Positions 27,451 to 36,172 are shown, counted from the first letter of the stretch. The stretch: 64,000 nt of DNA from Pseudoxanthomonas sp. PXM02 (GCF_014851805.1 NZ_JACVAK010000002.1:682001-746000), one strand, 5' to 3'. Numbers and translations are program-made. The notes: generated from the sequence alone by a model not told the origin.

Positions 27451-29160
27451 TCAGGTGCGCTGGACGGGCGTGCCGACCGGTTCCTGTTCGCCGGTATGGC
27501 TGAAGCTGCGGTTGCGGCCGGCCTGCTTGGCGCGGTAGAGCGCGGCGTCGGCACGGTCGAACACGTCCTCCGGACCCGCGTCATCGCCACTTACGTAGGT
27601 GTGGATGCCGACACTGGCAGTGAACGGCGGCGGCGCACTGGCATTGGCTCCGTGCGGCTTGCGCCCGTGCTGGGCCAGGTCGACGTGGATCGTGGTCGCG
27701 ATGGTCGCGGCCGCCTGTGCGGAGGTCTCCGGCAGCAGTACCGCGAACTCGTCGCCGCCCAGGCGGGCAACCAGGTCGCGTGGACGGCGTGCGCGGCTGC
27801 GCAGGATGCGACCCAGCGCCTTCAGCGCGGCGTCGCCGGCCGCATGGCCCTGGGTGTCGTTGAGCTGCTTGAAGTGGTCGATGTCCATCACCAGCAGCGA
27901 CAGCGGCTGGCCACTGCGGCGCGCGATGCGCAGTTCATGGTCCAGCGCGTGGTCGAAGCGGCTGCGGTTGGCCAGTCCGGTAAGGGCGTCGGACTGTGCC
28001 TGCTGATGGGTGCGACGCAGCAGCCGGTAGACCCACAGCGACGCGCCGAGGGCCAGCACCAGCAGGGCCGGCACCGGCGATGACCAGACGTGGCCATAGC
28101 GGAGCAGCAGCACCGACAGCAGCAGCGCGCCCGCCATCGTCAGCACGGTCGGCCGCCAGATGCGGCGCAGGCCCGGCAGCAGTGACAGCAGCAGCGGCAA
28201 CGCGGCGAGCAGGGCCGCCAGCACCGCCTGCCAGCCTTCGGAGATGGGCGTGATCGCGGCGCGCTTCAGCAGGGTGTTGAGCAGGTTGGCCTGGTAGTCG
28301 GTGCCACTCATGCTGGCCGTGGGCGGCTGGCCGGGCGCGCGAGCCACCGGGCCCATGCCGGTCGCGCTGACGCCCACGAGGATCCAGTTGCCGCGCAACA
28401 GCGTGGCCGGAATGCGCTGGTTGAGCACATCGGTGTACGACACGTGGCGGAACGCGTTCGGCGGCGAGGTGAACGGCACGCGGACTTCGTAGTCGCGCAC
28501 CCACACGTACGGCGAGACCGGGTCCAGGCCGGTGGTCACCAGGCGGCGGCCGGGCAGCTCCGCATTGGCGCCCGCAGGCTGGTCCATCTGCAGCAGCGCG
28601 AGCGCAAGCCCGGGCCAGTGCGGTGAACCCAGGCCGGCGCGCAGGTAGGCGTTGCGCGCCACGCCATCGTCGTCCAGCGCCATTTCGGCGTGGCCCAGCG
28701 AGGCGGCCGACGCGGCGAACTCCGGGATGGGCATCAGTTCGACGGTGGAACTGTTGAGCTGGACCGGCTCGGCCAGCACCGGCAGCACCACCCGACCGCT
28801 GCGGCTGATCGCACGCGCCAGCAAGGCATCGCCTTCCGGATCGAACAGCGCCGGTTCGGACAGCAGCACATTGAAGGCGATGCCCTTCACGTCGGTCAGG
28901 CGCAGGCGATCGACCAACTGTGCATGGGTGCGGCGCGACCATGGCCAGCGACCGAGTTCGGCCAGGCTCTTCTGGTCGATGTCGACCACCACAATGCGCG
29001 GATCGGCCTCGGGTGCGGCACCCAGCACCAGCCGGTCATAGACCCAGGCATCCAGCGGCGCAGTGACGCCGGACAGGGTCACCAGGATCGCGAGCGCGGC
29101 CGCGCCCACCGCCGTCAGCAGGCGGGGTTTCCATTTCGGCGTGGGCGTGGTGGTGCTCAC
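27451..29160 (-). CDS. CHASE2-domain membrane diguanylate cyclase
   Basis: The 569-residue protein has an N-terminal helix (about 14-33), a periplasmic CHASE2 sensor domain (about 40-310), transmembrane helices (about 315-390) and a GGDEF domain (about 400-560). GGDEF is intact at 468-472, and the RPRD five residues ahead of it is a complete inhibitory RxxD site, so the enzyme probably makes c-di-GMP and is product-inhibited. The GTG start at 29160 overlaps the stop of the FecR/LysM gene as GTGA, which is why it is preferred over an ATG at 29217. CHASE2 domains sense extracytoplasmic signals; the partner upstream is a surface-exposed LysM/FecR protein. Confidence 0.93.
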   Translation of the reverse strand: MSTTTPTPKWKPRLLTAVGAAALAILVTLSGVTAPLDAWVYDRLVLGAAPEADPRIVVVDIDQKSLAELGRWPWSRRTHAQLVDRLRLTDVKGIAFNVLLSEPALFDPEGDALLARAISRSGRVVLPVLAEPVQLNSSTVELMPIPEFAASAASLGHAEMALDDDGVARNAYLRAGLGSPHWPGLALALLQMDQPAGANAELPGRRLVTTGLDPVSPYVWVRDYEVRVPFTSPPNAFRHVSYTDVLNQRIPATLLRGNWILVGVSATGMGPVARAPGQPPTASMSGTDYQANLLNTLLKRAAITPISEGWQAVLAALLAALPLLLSLLPGLRRIWRPTVLTMAGALLLSVLLLRYGHVWSSPVPALLVLALGASLWVYRLLRRTHQQAQSDALTGLANRSRFDHALDHELRIARRSGQPLSLLVMDIDHFKQLNDTQGHAAGDAALKALGRILRSRARRPRDLVARLGGDEFAVLLPETSAQAAATIATTIHVDLAQHGRKPHGANASAPPPFTASVGIHTYVSGDDAGPEDVFDRADAALYRAKQAGRNRSFSHTGEQEPVGTPVQRT

Positions 29161-30803
29161 AGGGCCAGCAGTATGAGCAATGCGCCGGCTCCGGCGCCAA
29201 TCCGGCACCAGCGACATGGGACATCGATCACTTGCGGGGCCGGGAAGGGACCTTCGAAGCCATCCACGTCGATGGTCTGGGCACGCAGGTACCAGGTGCC
29301 GGAACGCAGCCTGGGCAGGGTGACCTGGGCTTCGTCGACGACCTGGTCGACCTGGAGCGTGCTGAAGTCCGGGGTGCGCGACATCTGGAAACGGTAGCGC
29401 TGGCCGGGCTGGCCCGCCGCCCAGCGGAACGTCACCTCGCGGGTGTCGCCGGTGGCCGCGCCCGTTCCCTCGAACTCGGTGACGTCGGCCATCGGGCGGA
29501 CGGTGAACGCCACGCGGTCGCCGAAGGGGCCGGCTTTGCCGGCGCCGTCCACGCTGCGGATGCGCCAGGCGTAGTCGCCGGGCGGCAGCGGCGTCGGCAG
29601 GCGGGCGGTAGTCGCGTGATCGACGCGGGCCTGGGCCACCGTCTGTGCGGCGGCGGTGACTTCGTAATCGTAAGCCTTGGCGCCGGGCGCCTGCGTCCAG
29701 CTCAGGACGACCTCGGGTGTGCGCACGACACCGGCCGCGGCCGGTGCGATCGAATAGGGCGGTGCGGGCTGGTCGTCGATCCTGAGCTCGGCGACGGCAT
29801 CGCGTCCTTCGAGTCCGCTGGCGGCGATCGCACGCACGCGGATGAAGTACTGGCCCGCCTCCAACGCCGGCAGGGTGTAGTGGGGCGTGTCGCTTTCGAC
29901 GTCCACCCGCAGGCTGTCGAATGCGCGCTGTCCGCTCACCTGGATGCGGTACTGCTGTGCGCCTTCGACGGCCGGCCAGGCCAGGTCGGGCCGGGCACTC
30001 TGCGACAGCGGTGCGATGCGCGACAGATCGGGTGCTGGCAGCAGCCGGACCGGTGCGACGACGGACTGCCCTTCCGCGACCACGGCACCGAAGCCGGGGC
30101 GCAGCAGCGCGCCGCGCTGGCGGGGTGCATTGACCGCCACGCGGCCTTCCAGCACTTCGGTCTGCGAGTGGGCTTCGCCCGCTTCCACCCGGAATTTCGT
30201 TCCCCGCACGGCGGACGATGCCGTGGGCGTGTCGACGATGAAGTTGGCGGCCGGGCCGTGGAGACGGCGCACGTCATTGCCGATCCTGCCGCGTTGCAGG
30301 CGCAGTCGGGTATCGGCCATGCCGGAGCGGCCGAAACGCGTCAGCCGGTCGAGCAGCAGTTCGCTGTCGCCGAGCAGCAGCAGGCGCGAACCGTCGGCGA
30401 ACTGGAGGCTGAGTGACGCATCCGGAGATGTCCGCAGGCGCGCACCACTGGCCAGCGACATCCCCGGGGTTACCGGTGCGTCGCGACCGGTGGCCATGCG
30501 TGCGGTGGCGTCGCCCTGCAGGGCAATGACCTTGGCCGTCGCGGGTTGGCGGTCCAGCCACTGCAGCGGGATCCGCAGGGTGCTGCCGGGAGGAAGCTGG
30601 TAGGGATTCGCGATGCGGTTGTGTTCCTGCAGTCGCTGCCAGGGAATCGACGGCTTGAGGTAGGCGCCGGTCACGTCCCACAGCGTGTCGCCAGGCCGGA
30701 CGCGGTAGACCCACTCCTGCGCCTGCACCGACCAGGACGCCAACAGGAGCAGCAACAGACCCCAGACACGCCATCCGCTCCGTTGGGTTGTCTGTCTCTG
30801 CAT
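29157..30803 (-). CDS. LysM/FecR-domain envelope protein with fibronectin-like repeats
   Basis: The 548-residue product has a signal segment (GLLLLLLASWSVQAQ), a LysM domain (about 32-80, YRVRPGDTLWDVTGAYL) for peptidoglycan or glycan binding, and a FecR-type domain (about 95-210, with TPTASSAVRGTKFRV). Two or three fibronectin-like beta domains fill about 235-520, and a hydrophobic C-terminal segment (GAGAGALLILLAL) ends the protein. The ATG at 30803 is preferred: it has GGGAG before it and lies 45 bases downstream of a perfect TATAAT, whereas the earlier ATG at 30839 would fall at the transcript's start. It is translationally coupled to the CHASE2 diguanylate cyclase and probably presents or senses a wall signal for it. 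Confidence 0.88.
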   Translation of the reverse strand: MQRQTTQRSGWRVWGLLLLLLASWSVQAQEWVYRVRPGDTLWDVTGAYLKPSIPWQRLQEHNRIANPYQLPPGSTLRIPLQWLDRQPATAKVIALQGDATARMATGRDAPVTPGMSLASGARLRTSPDASLSLQFADGSRLLLLGDSELLLDRLTRFGRSGMADTRLRLQRGRIGNDVRRLHGPAANFIVDTPTASSAVRGTKFRVEAGEAHSQTEVLEGRVAVNAPRQRGALLRPGFGAVVAEGQSVVAPVRLLPAPDLSRIAPLSQSARPDLAWPAVEGAQQYRIQVSGQRAFDSLRVDVESDTPHYTLPALEAGQYFIRVRAIAASGLEGRDAVAELRIDDQPAPPYSIAPAAAGVVRTPEVVLSWTQAPGAKAYDYEVTAAAQTVAQARVDHATTARLPTPLPPGDYAWRIRSVDGAGKAGPFGDRVAFTVRPMADVTEFEGTGAATGDTREVTFRWAAGQPGQRYRFQMSRTPDFSTLQVDQVVDEAQVTLPRLRSGTWYLRAQTIDVDGFEGPFPAPQVIDVPCRWCRIGAGAGALLILLAL

Positions 30804-30848
30804 CGCCCGCTCCCGCGCCTGCCCGTGGAAAATGTTCATTCGGTCACA

Positions 30849-30854
30849 ATTATA
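30849..30854 (-). promoter_or_regulatory. Putative promoter -10 box of the FecR-cyclase operon
   Basis: A perfect TATAAT on the minus strand (30854-30849) lies 45 bases upstream of the preferred FecR start. No recognisable -35 is seen at the usual distance. Transcription starting near 30842 would give a leader of about 40 bases. Confidence 0.5.
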
Positions 30855-30937
30855 AGCGGGTCCGATGATGGCGCTGGCCGGTTACCGATCCTTTTCTCGT
30901 CACCTCACATTGAGCCGTAGGCGTGCTTACGGTCCTG

Positions 30938-31009
30938 CAGGCAAGACAGCCCACATACCGGCGTTGCGTAGCGCCAGTCGGTAGGGGGCCGGGTCGTCTG
31001 GCTTGCCTG
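30938..31009. repeat. Long-range inverted repeat, structured region downstream of yhhQ
   Basis: CAGGCAAG at 30938-30945 and CTTGCCTG at 31002-31009 are perfect 8-bp inverted arms. Inside, TACCG/CGGTA and GGCG/CGCC can form a nested hairpin. The 72-base element could be a terminator of yhhQ, a dispersed repeat, or an RNA structure; the sequence alone does not decide. Confidence 0.4.
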
Positions 31010-31043
31010 ACACGATCACGTCAGGTGCTGGAGGGGAGCCGCG

Positions 31044-31820
31044 TCAGTCGAGTGCAGCTTCGGCACGGAGCTGTCGCTCGCGTTCGTGCCCCAGGTAACG
31101 GCGGATGCCATGGCGCATCAGATAAAGCAGCGGGATCAGCGCGATCGCCGCCAGCATCTTGTAGGCGTAGTTGACCGTGCTGACGGCCAGGAACAGCGAG
31201 GTCGGCCACTTCTGCGGCCCCAGCACGAAGGCGATATAGATCACCACGAAGCTGTCCACCAGTTGCGAGATCGCCGTCGAGCCGGTGGCGCGCAACCACA
31301 CCCAGCGTTCGCCGGTGGCGTTGCGGATGCGATGGAACACCGAGACGTCGATCAGCTGGCCCACCAGAAACGCGACGACAGAACCTGCGATCGTCCACAT
31401 GCCCTGGCCGAAGATCGCAGCGAAGGCTTTCTGGTAATCCGGAACACCCTGCGACTGCGCGGCCTCGACCCACCAGCCGGCCGGCGCCAGCGCGATGGCA
31501 GCGAAGGCGAACAGGAAGCCGTAGACGATCAGCGCCACCGCCAGCCACGAGATGAAGCGCACGCCGCGCTTGCCGAAGAACTCGTTGATGGTGTCGGTCA
31601 GGACGAACACGAACGGCCACAGCAGCGTGCCGGCGGTGAAGCTGAGCGAGCCGGTCTGGCCGAACAGGTTCCACTCCAGCGGCGCGATGCCCAGTGTGTC
31701 TTCCAGCGCGAAGATCTTGACGCCGATGAACTCGGCCAGCACCGCGTTGGCGCAGAACACCGCTGCCAGCACGATGAAGAGACGGACCGCGCGATCATCC
31801 AGCGTGCGCGGTGCCTGCAT
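31044..31820 (-). CDS. yhhQ: Queuosine precursor transporter YhhQ
   Basis: The 258-residue membrane protein belongs to the VUT/YhhQ family, which imports queuosine precursors such as preQ0 and preQ1. About six to seven transmembrane helices are visible. Family blocks are VLTDTINEFFGKRGVRF, SVVAFLVGQLIDVSVFHRIR, and STAISQLVDSFVVIYIAF. Its role fits with queA and tgt in the same window. It lies three bases after the stop of the DUF502 gene, so the two are an operon. Confidence 0.92.
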   Translation of the reverse strand: MQAPRTLDDRAVRLFIVLAAVFCANAVLAEFIGVKIFALEDTLGIAPLEWNLFGQTGSLSFTAGTLLWPFVFVLTDTINEFFGKRGVRFISWLAVALIVYGFLFAFAAIALAPAGWWVEAAQSQGVPDYQKAFAAIFGQGMWTIAGSVVAFLVGQLIDVSVFHRIRNATGERWVWLRATGSTAISQLVDSFVVIYIAFVLGPQKWPTSLFLAVSTVNYAYKMLAAIALIPLLYLMRHGIRRYLGHERERQLRAEAALD

Positions 31821-31823
31821 CGC

Positions 31824-32495
31824 TCAGCGCTCCCCGGCGCGGGTGAACGGCATGGTTTCCGGCGCGACGGCGCCGCCGGAGATGATGAAGCTCATCGCCT
31901 GGTCCACGGTCCAGTCGGTCGGCGTCAGCAGTTCGACCGGTACGATTTCCAGATAGCCCGACGTCGGGTTCGGCGTCGTCGGTACGTAGACCGCAGCCAG
32001 TTCGCGGCCGCTGCCTTCCTCACGGATCACCCGCGTCACCAGGCCGACCGACTTCATGTCCCGGTGCGGGAAGTCGATCAGCACCACACGCTGCGTGCTG
32101 CCGGGTTTGGTTTCCAGCATGTCCAGCAGCTTGCGCGCACTTGTGTAGATGACGTTCGCCAGCGGTACGCGTGCGATCAAAGCCTCGAACCAGCGCAGCA
32201 ACTGCTGCCCGATCACGCGCCGGGTCAACGCACCGACAGCGACGATGACGAACAGCGTGGCGACCATGGCGATGGTGTTCTGCACCCACACGCCGTTGAA
32301 CCAGCCCAGCGACTGCGGGAACGTCGCCGCGATCTGGTGCGACATCGGCTCCACCCACGGCTTGCTGATGTCGGACAGCAGCACGAAGACGAACTTGATG
32401 ACGACCCACGTCAGCCAGATCGGCAGCAGGGTCAGCAGACCGGTGATGAAGAGCTTCTGCACCGAAACGCGGTGCGCGGGATGGTCGGGGGGCAT
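31824..32495 (-). CDS. DUF502 family membrane protein
   Basis: The 223-residue protein matches the DUF502 family. It has two transmembrane helices near the start (FITGLLTLLPIWLTWVVIKF and VQNTIAMVATLFVIVAVGAL), then a soluble part with family segments IPLANVIYTSARKLLDM-like (here RVPLANVIYTSARKLLDM), YVPTTPNPTSGYL and MSFIISGGAV. The function is unknown. It is immediately upstream of yhhQ on the same strand. Confidence 0.9.
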   Translation of the reverse strand: MPPDHPAHRVSVQKLFITGLLTLLPIWLTWVVIKFVFVLLSDISKPWVEPMSHQIAATFPQSLGWFNGVWVQNTIAMVATLFVIVAVGALTRRVIGQQLLRWFEALIARVPLANVIYTSARKLLDMLETKPGSTQRVVLIDFPHRDMKSVGLVTRVIREEGSGRELAAVYVPTTPNPTSGYLEIVPVELLTPTDWTVDQAMSFIISGGAVAPETMPFTRAGER

Positions 32496-32532
32496 GCCGC
32501 TATTGTAGGGCCCGCACTGCCGCGCGGGTGGC

Positions 32533-32997
32533 TCAGGCAGCGTTCTTTCGGGCGTCGGGCTTCAGTCGCACGTAGATCTGCTTGCGCACGCGGGCGACCA
32601 CCTCGTTCTGTGCGTTGAAGACATCCGCCGGCATCCAGCGCAGATGCTTTTCACCGTTGGCGGCTTCGGCGCGGATCTCGTCCAGCACGCGTTCGTCCAG
32701 CCGGAATTCGGCGTGCAGCGTGCCCTTGCCCGGCTTCACGAACTCGATCTCCGCCGCCTTGTCCCAGACGAAGTAGTCGCGGCCCAGGCGTTCCTTGGCC
32801 AGGATCATCCAGAACGGATCGGTCATCGCGAACAGGCTGCCGCCGAAGTGGGTGCCCACGTAGTTGCGGTTCCACGGGCGCATGCGCAGCTCGACGCGGG
32901 CGAAGCTCCAGTCCGGGGCCATTTCGGTGACATGGATGCCGCTGAGCAGGAAGGGCGGCCACAGGTTGAAGATGTGCCGCAGGGTGCCGGGTTTCAT
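32533..32997 (-). CDS. DUF4442 hotdog-fold thioesterase-like protein
   Basis: The 154-residue protein matches DUF4442, a hotdog-fold group related to acyl-CoA thioesterases. Features are PPFLLSGIHVTEMAPDWSFA, then RNYVGTHFGGSLFAMTDPFW, where hotdog enzymes carry their active-site region, and VWDKAAEIEFVKPGKG. No substrate can be assigned. It is in a minus-strand group with DUF502 and yhhQ, 37 bases upstream of DUF502. Confidence 0.85.
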   Translation of the reverse strand: MKPGTLRHIFNLWPPFLLSGIHVTEMAPDWSFARVELRMRPWNRNYVGTHFGGSLFAMTDPFWMILAKERLGRDYFVWDKAAEIEFVKPGKGTLHAEFRLDERVLDEIRAEAANGEKHLRWMPADVFNAQNEVVARVRKQIYVRLKPDARKNAA

Positions 32998-33040
32998 GCA
33001 GGACTGCTTTGTTCGGGGTGACGGGCAGGGGATTCGCGGT

Positions 33041-33907
33041 TCAGAACAGCAGGGAGGACATCTTCCTGCGGTACTGGCTGACCAGTGCGTCGTCCTCGAT
33101 CACCCGGAAGGCATCGATCAGGCTCTTGCGGGCCAAGCCGTCCTCGAAGGCGCGGTCGCGCTTGAGCATTTCCAGGAATTGTTCCAGCGCCGCTTCGGAA
33201 TCGCCGCCGACCAGCGCATGCACGCCCAGCAGGTGGCGGGCGCGCAGGTCGTCCGGGTTGGTCGCGATGGCCGCGCGGAGGGCGTCGGGCGCCGGCGCAT
33301 CCTTCAGGGCGGCGGCGAAACCCAGGCGCGCGCGCGCCTTGACCGCACGGTCGTCGGTGGCGAGGTTGGCGGGCAGGGCATCGAGCAGGCGCTCGGCTTC
33401 GGTGGCTTCGCCGGTCTTCAGCAGGGCGAGGACCAGGTCGAGCTTCAGTTCCTCCTTGTCCGGTTCGGCCGCGATGGCTTCACGCAGCGCAGCGGCCTGG
33501 GCCTGCGGATCGAGCGGGACGTCCTCGACGGCATCGTCGCTGGCCTCTGCCGGCTGGATGCCGTGCGAGGCGAGGAACTCGCGCAACTGGCCTTCCGGCA
33601 GCGCGCCCGGGAAACCGTCCACCAACTGGCCGCCCTTGACCAGGAACACGGTCGGGACCGAGCGGATCTGGAACGCCGCGGCGATCTGCTGTTCCTTGTC
33701 CACGTCGACCTTGGCCAGCAGGAAGGCGCCGTTGTACTCGCCCGCCAGCTTTTCCAGGATCGGCCCCAGCGTCTTGCACGGCCCGCACCACGTCGCCCAG
33801 AAGTCGACCAGCACCGGCACCTCCAGCGACTTGCGCAGGACGGTGTCCTCGAAGGTCTCGGTGGTGGCGTCGAAGACGTGGGGCAGGTCGCTCATCGGCT
33901 GGCTCAT
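33041..33907 (-). CDS. cnoX: Thioredoxin-TPR co-chaperone (CnoX/YbbN type)
   Basis: The 288-residue protein has an N-terminal thioredoxin domain (about 5-110) with an active WCGPC motif, followed by a helical TPR-like region (about 130-285). This is the layout of YbbN/CnoX, a holdase that protects proteins from oxidation and passes them to GroEL/DnaK. E. coli CnoX has a redox-inactive SxxC motif, whereas this protein keeps both cysteines, so it may also reduce or oxidise disulfides. Starts at 33907 (MSQP) and 33895 (MSDL) are both possible. Confidence 0.92.
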   Translation of the reverse strand: MSQPMSDLPHVFDATTETFEDTVLRKSLEVPVLVDFWATWCGPCKTLGPILEKLAGEYNGAFLLAKVDVDKEQQIAAAFQIRSVPTVFLVKGGQLVDGFPGALPEGQLREFLASHGIQPAEASDDAVEDVPLDPQAQAAALREAIAAEPDKEELKLDLVLALLKTGEATEAERLLDALPANLATDDRAVKARARLGFAAALKDAPAPDALRAAIATNPDDLRARHLLGVHALVGGDSEAALEQFLEMLKRDRAFEDGLARKSLIDAFRVIEDDALVSQYRRKMSSLLF

Positions 33908-33973
33908 GGCGCGTGGGAAGTCGCCTTCACATGGAGTCACAGAGGTCAGGATACAAGTCGATGTAAAAAAGAT

Positions 33974-34001
33974 TTGACATGGTGAGACTAAAATGTAATG
34001 T
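33974..34001 (+). promoter_or_regulatory. Promoter candidate for the membrane-protein/XRE module
   Basis: A perfect TTGACA at 33974-33979 is followed after 16 bases by TAATGT at 33996-34001, a weak -10. The -10 lies inside the palindrome at 33990-34015, so a bound repressor would block polymerase. Confidence 0.5.
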
Positions 34002-34019
34002 TCGGATTACATTTTGTCT
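33985..34019. promoter_or_regulatory. Palindromic operator of the XRE module
   Basis: AAAATGTAAT (33990-33999) and ATTACATTTT (34006-34015) are perfect 10-bp inverted arms around GTTCGG. The arms extend to AGAC (33985-33988) and GTCT (34016-34019) with one bulged T. The element is AT-rich against the GC-rich surroundings and covers the -10 of the adjacent promoter. It is probably bound by the 72-residue XRE regulator encoded in the operon. Confidence 0.65.
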
Positions 34020-34035
34020 GGCATGGGTGACCACG

Positions 34036-34665
34036 ATGACACTGCAACGAGGTGGATGGCTGGTCCTGCTGGTCGGCGCGATGCTGGCGTTCTGGGCGCT
34101 GCTCGCGGGCCCCGACACACTGGCGGGCGTCGATCTGGGCAAGTGGGGGACGGCCCTGCTGGTGGCCATTGCGTGGGTGTCGATGTATGCGGTGTCGCGC
34201 GTACCGGTCGGGGAGGCCGAGCGCGGCGTGTCGCCTGGTGAGTGGAAGGCGTGGGTGGGCGTGGCGTTCATGACCGTGGCGACGGCCTACTTCCTGGCCA
34301 AGTCGCACGTGTTCGTCGATGGCCCGGCCTGGAACAACCCGGCTGCCCAGGCCGTCGGCCGCAACCTGGTCCTGCTGCTGGTCGCCTGGAGCGTGTTGAA
34401 CGGCGTGCTCGGCGCGCGCTGGAAGGGGCGCGTGCAGGAAGACGAGCGCGATCGCCAGATCGAGCAGCAGGCGGCCGGCTGGGGACGCGGTGCGGTGACG
34501 TTCTGCCTGGTCGGGCTGGCGGTGATGCTGGCGTTCTCGCCGGCCGAACGGCTGGCATGGGCCACGCACTTCATGATCGCCAACCTGCTGGTGTTCGCGC
34601 TGATGTGGGGCTGGCTGTGCGAGTACGCGGCGACGGCGGTGATGTATTGGCGGGACCGCCGATGA
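34036..34665 (+). CDS. Small integral membrane protein paired with an XRE regulator
   Basis: I do not recognise a named family for this 209-residue protein. It has about five or six hydrophobic helices, at roughly residues 6-24, 36-54, 74-93, 110-130, 150-168 and 178-202. A charged cytoplasmic loop ([19 protein letters not shown]) lies in the middle, and the acidic ERDRQIE pattern is seen in DUF2178-like membrane proteins that are often paired with XRE regulators. The ATG at 34036 has GGGTGA upstream; GTG at 34027 is an alternative. The stop overlaps the XRE gene by ATGA, so the two are translationally coupled. Confidence 0.75.
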   Translation: MTLQRGGWLVLLVGAMLAFWALLAGPDTLAGVDLGKWGTALLVAIAWVSMYAVSRVPVGEAERGVSPGEWKAWVGVAFMTVATAYFLAKSHVFVDGPAWNNPAAQAVGRNLVLLLVAWSVLNGVLGARWKGRVQEDERDRQIEQQAAGWGRGAVTFCLVGLAVMLAFSPAERLAWATHFMIANLLVFALMWGWLCEYAATAVMYWRDRR

Positions 34666-34880
34666 CCGGCACCCCGATCGCCAACGACATCCGTCGCCTG
34701 CGCTTCGAGCGTGGCGAGATGACCCAGCAGGCGCTGGCCGATGCCTGTGGGGTGACACGGCAGACCATCATCGCGCTGGAGGCGGGGCGGTATGCGCCGT
34801 CGCTGGAGCTTGCCTTCCGGATCGCGCGGGCGTTCGGCGTGGGGATCGAGGCGGTGTTCCGCTGGGAAGACCCGGCATAG
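34662..34880 (+). CDS. XRE-family helix-turn-helix regulator
   Basis: The 72-residue protein is a single helix-turn-helix domain of the XRE/Cro-C1 type: [21 protein letters not shown], then [25 protein letters not shown] and [11 protein letters not shown]. This is the compact YozG-like group commonly found next to small membrane proteins. The ATG lies in an ATGA overlap with that membrane protein. The palindrome at 33990-34015 is a likely binding site for autorepression. The ligand or signal is unknown. Confidence 0.9.
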   Translation: MTGTPIANDIRRLRFERGEMTQQALADACGVTRQTIIALEAGRYAPSLELAFRIARAFGVGIEAVFRWEDPA

Positions 34881-34954
34881 CCCGGTCGCCATGCCGGTCT
34901 GCTAGGGTCGCGGTCCCGGCGCGGAGTGGCGCCATCGACGGAAGGGCAGGGATC

Positions 34955-35545
34955 ATGGGAATGCAGCGCATCGTGATGGGACTGTTGATGGCAATCGCCG
35001 TGACCGGAACGGCGTGGGCGAAGGACGAGATCCGCGCCTCATCGACCACCAACCCGCCGCCGAGCGAGGCGCTGGGCCAGTTCGACCGCTTTGAGCTGAA
35101 GCCGGCGACGCTTGCCACCGATTACGCCGAGCATCCAGCCAACAAGGAGGCGCTGGTGGCCTTCCAGCGCAACCTCGACGAGCGCGTGGGTGCGTGGGTC
35201 ACCGAGCAGAATGCGGTTGCGGCGAAGAACGCGCCGGCGCGCACGCTGGTGATCGAACCCACGATCGAGAAGATCCGCTTCATCAGCGGCGGCAAGCGGT
35301 TCTGGGCGGGCGCGTTCGCCGGCAGTTCGCAACTGCTGGTGAAGCTGAAGCTGACCGATGCGGCCACCGGTACGGTGATCGCCGAACCGGAGTTCTACCA
35401 GCATGCGAAAGGCATGGCCGGTGCATGGACGTTCGGCGCGGCCGACAACACCATGCTGGTACGCACGGCGTCGCTGGCGCGGGATTACCTGCAGGGCAAC
35501 CACGCCACGGCGCAGGGCAGCACGACGGGCTGGGAGCAGGACTGA
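34955..35545 (+). CDS. Secreted protein of unknown function (DUF4410-like)
   Basis: The 196-residue protein has a signal peptide (IVMGLLMAIAVTGTAWA) and no membrane anchor. The mature part has a conserved-looking core: TLVIEPTIEKIRF, SGGKRFWAGAFAGSSQLLVKL, and EPEFYQHAKGMAGAWTFGAADN. This pattern resembles DUF4410-type periplasmic proteins, but I am not certain. It stands alone between the XRE gene and a DUF998 gene, with a 30-base gap to the latter. Confidence 0.7.
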   Translation: MGMQRIVMGLLMAIAVTGTAWAKDEIRASSTTNPPPSEALGQFDRFELKPATLATDYAEHPANKEALVAFQRNLDERVGAWVTEQNAVAAKNAPARTLVIEPTIEKIRFISGGKRFWAGAFAGSSQLLVKLKLTDAATGTVIAEPEFYQHAKGMAGAWTFGAADNTMLVRTASLARDYLQGNHATAQGSTTGWEQD

Positions 35546-35575
35546 CGCAGCAATGACGCGTCCGGATCTCGCCAC

Positions 35576-36172
35576 ATGAGTCGCACATCATCCTTCGCCG
35601 GACCCGCAGCCACGCTGGTGTTCGTTGCTGCGCTGGTCGGCTTCGGCCTGGCGTTGCCGGGCTACTCGCAGATCGCGCATCCGGTCGCCGTACTGGGTGC
35701 GAAGGGCGTGCCCAACGCGCTGGGCTTCAACCTGCTGGGGTTCGTTCTTGTCGGTGCGCTGGCCGTCGTCACCACGCTCGGTCTGCGCCGGCGCCTGCCG
35801 GACGATGCGGGCTGGACGCTGCGTATCGGTGCGCAGCTGACCCTGTTGTCCGCAGCGGGTTTCGCGGCGATGGGGCTGCTGCCGCTGGATCCCACCGATC
35901 TGGATAACCCGGCCAGTAGCCTGCACGCCACCGCGTGGATGTTGTGGTGGGTGGCGTTCGTGCCGGGCGCGCTGCTGGTCGCTCTTGGTCTACGTGGGCG
36001 ACCGCAATGGCGGCCACTGGCCCGTGCCAGTACCGCCGTCGCGCTGCTGGTGCTGTTCGTCGCGCTGCTGGCGGTCGAACTGATGCCCGCCGGCATCGCC
36101 CAGCGCCTGGGTTATCTCGGCTGGCTGGGCTGGCTGTGCATCGCCTCGCTCGGTGCGCGAGGCGACGGCTAG
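35576..36172 (+). CDS. DUF998 family integral membrane protein
   Basis: The 198-residue protein has about six transmembrane helices. The pattern fits DUF998, including the motif PGYSQIAHPVAVLGAKGVPNA near the first loop and the central GLLPLDPTDLDNPASSLHATAWM, where other members carry a conserved His and Pro. The function of the family is unknown. It may be co-transcribed with the secreted protein 30 bases upstream. Confidence 0.82.
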   Translation: MSRTSSFAGPAATLVFVAALVGFGLALPGYSQIAHPVAVLGAKGVPNALGFNLLGFVLVGALAVVTTLGLRRRLPDDAGWTLRIGAQLTLLSAAGFAAMGLLPLDPTDLDNPASSLHATAWMLWWVAFVPGALLVALGLRGRPQWRPLARASTAVALLVLFVALLAVELMPAGIAQRLGYLGWLGWLCIASLGARGDG

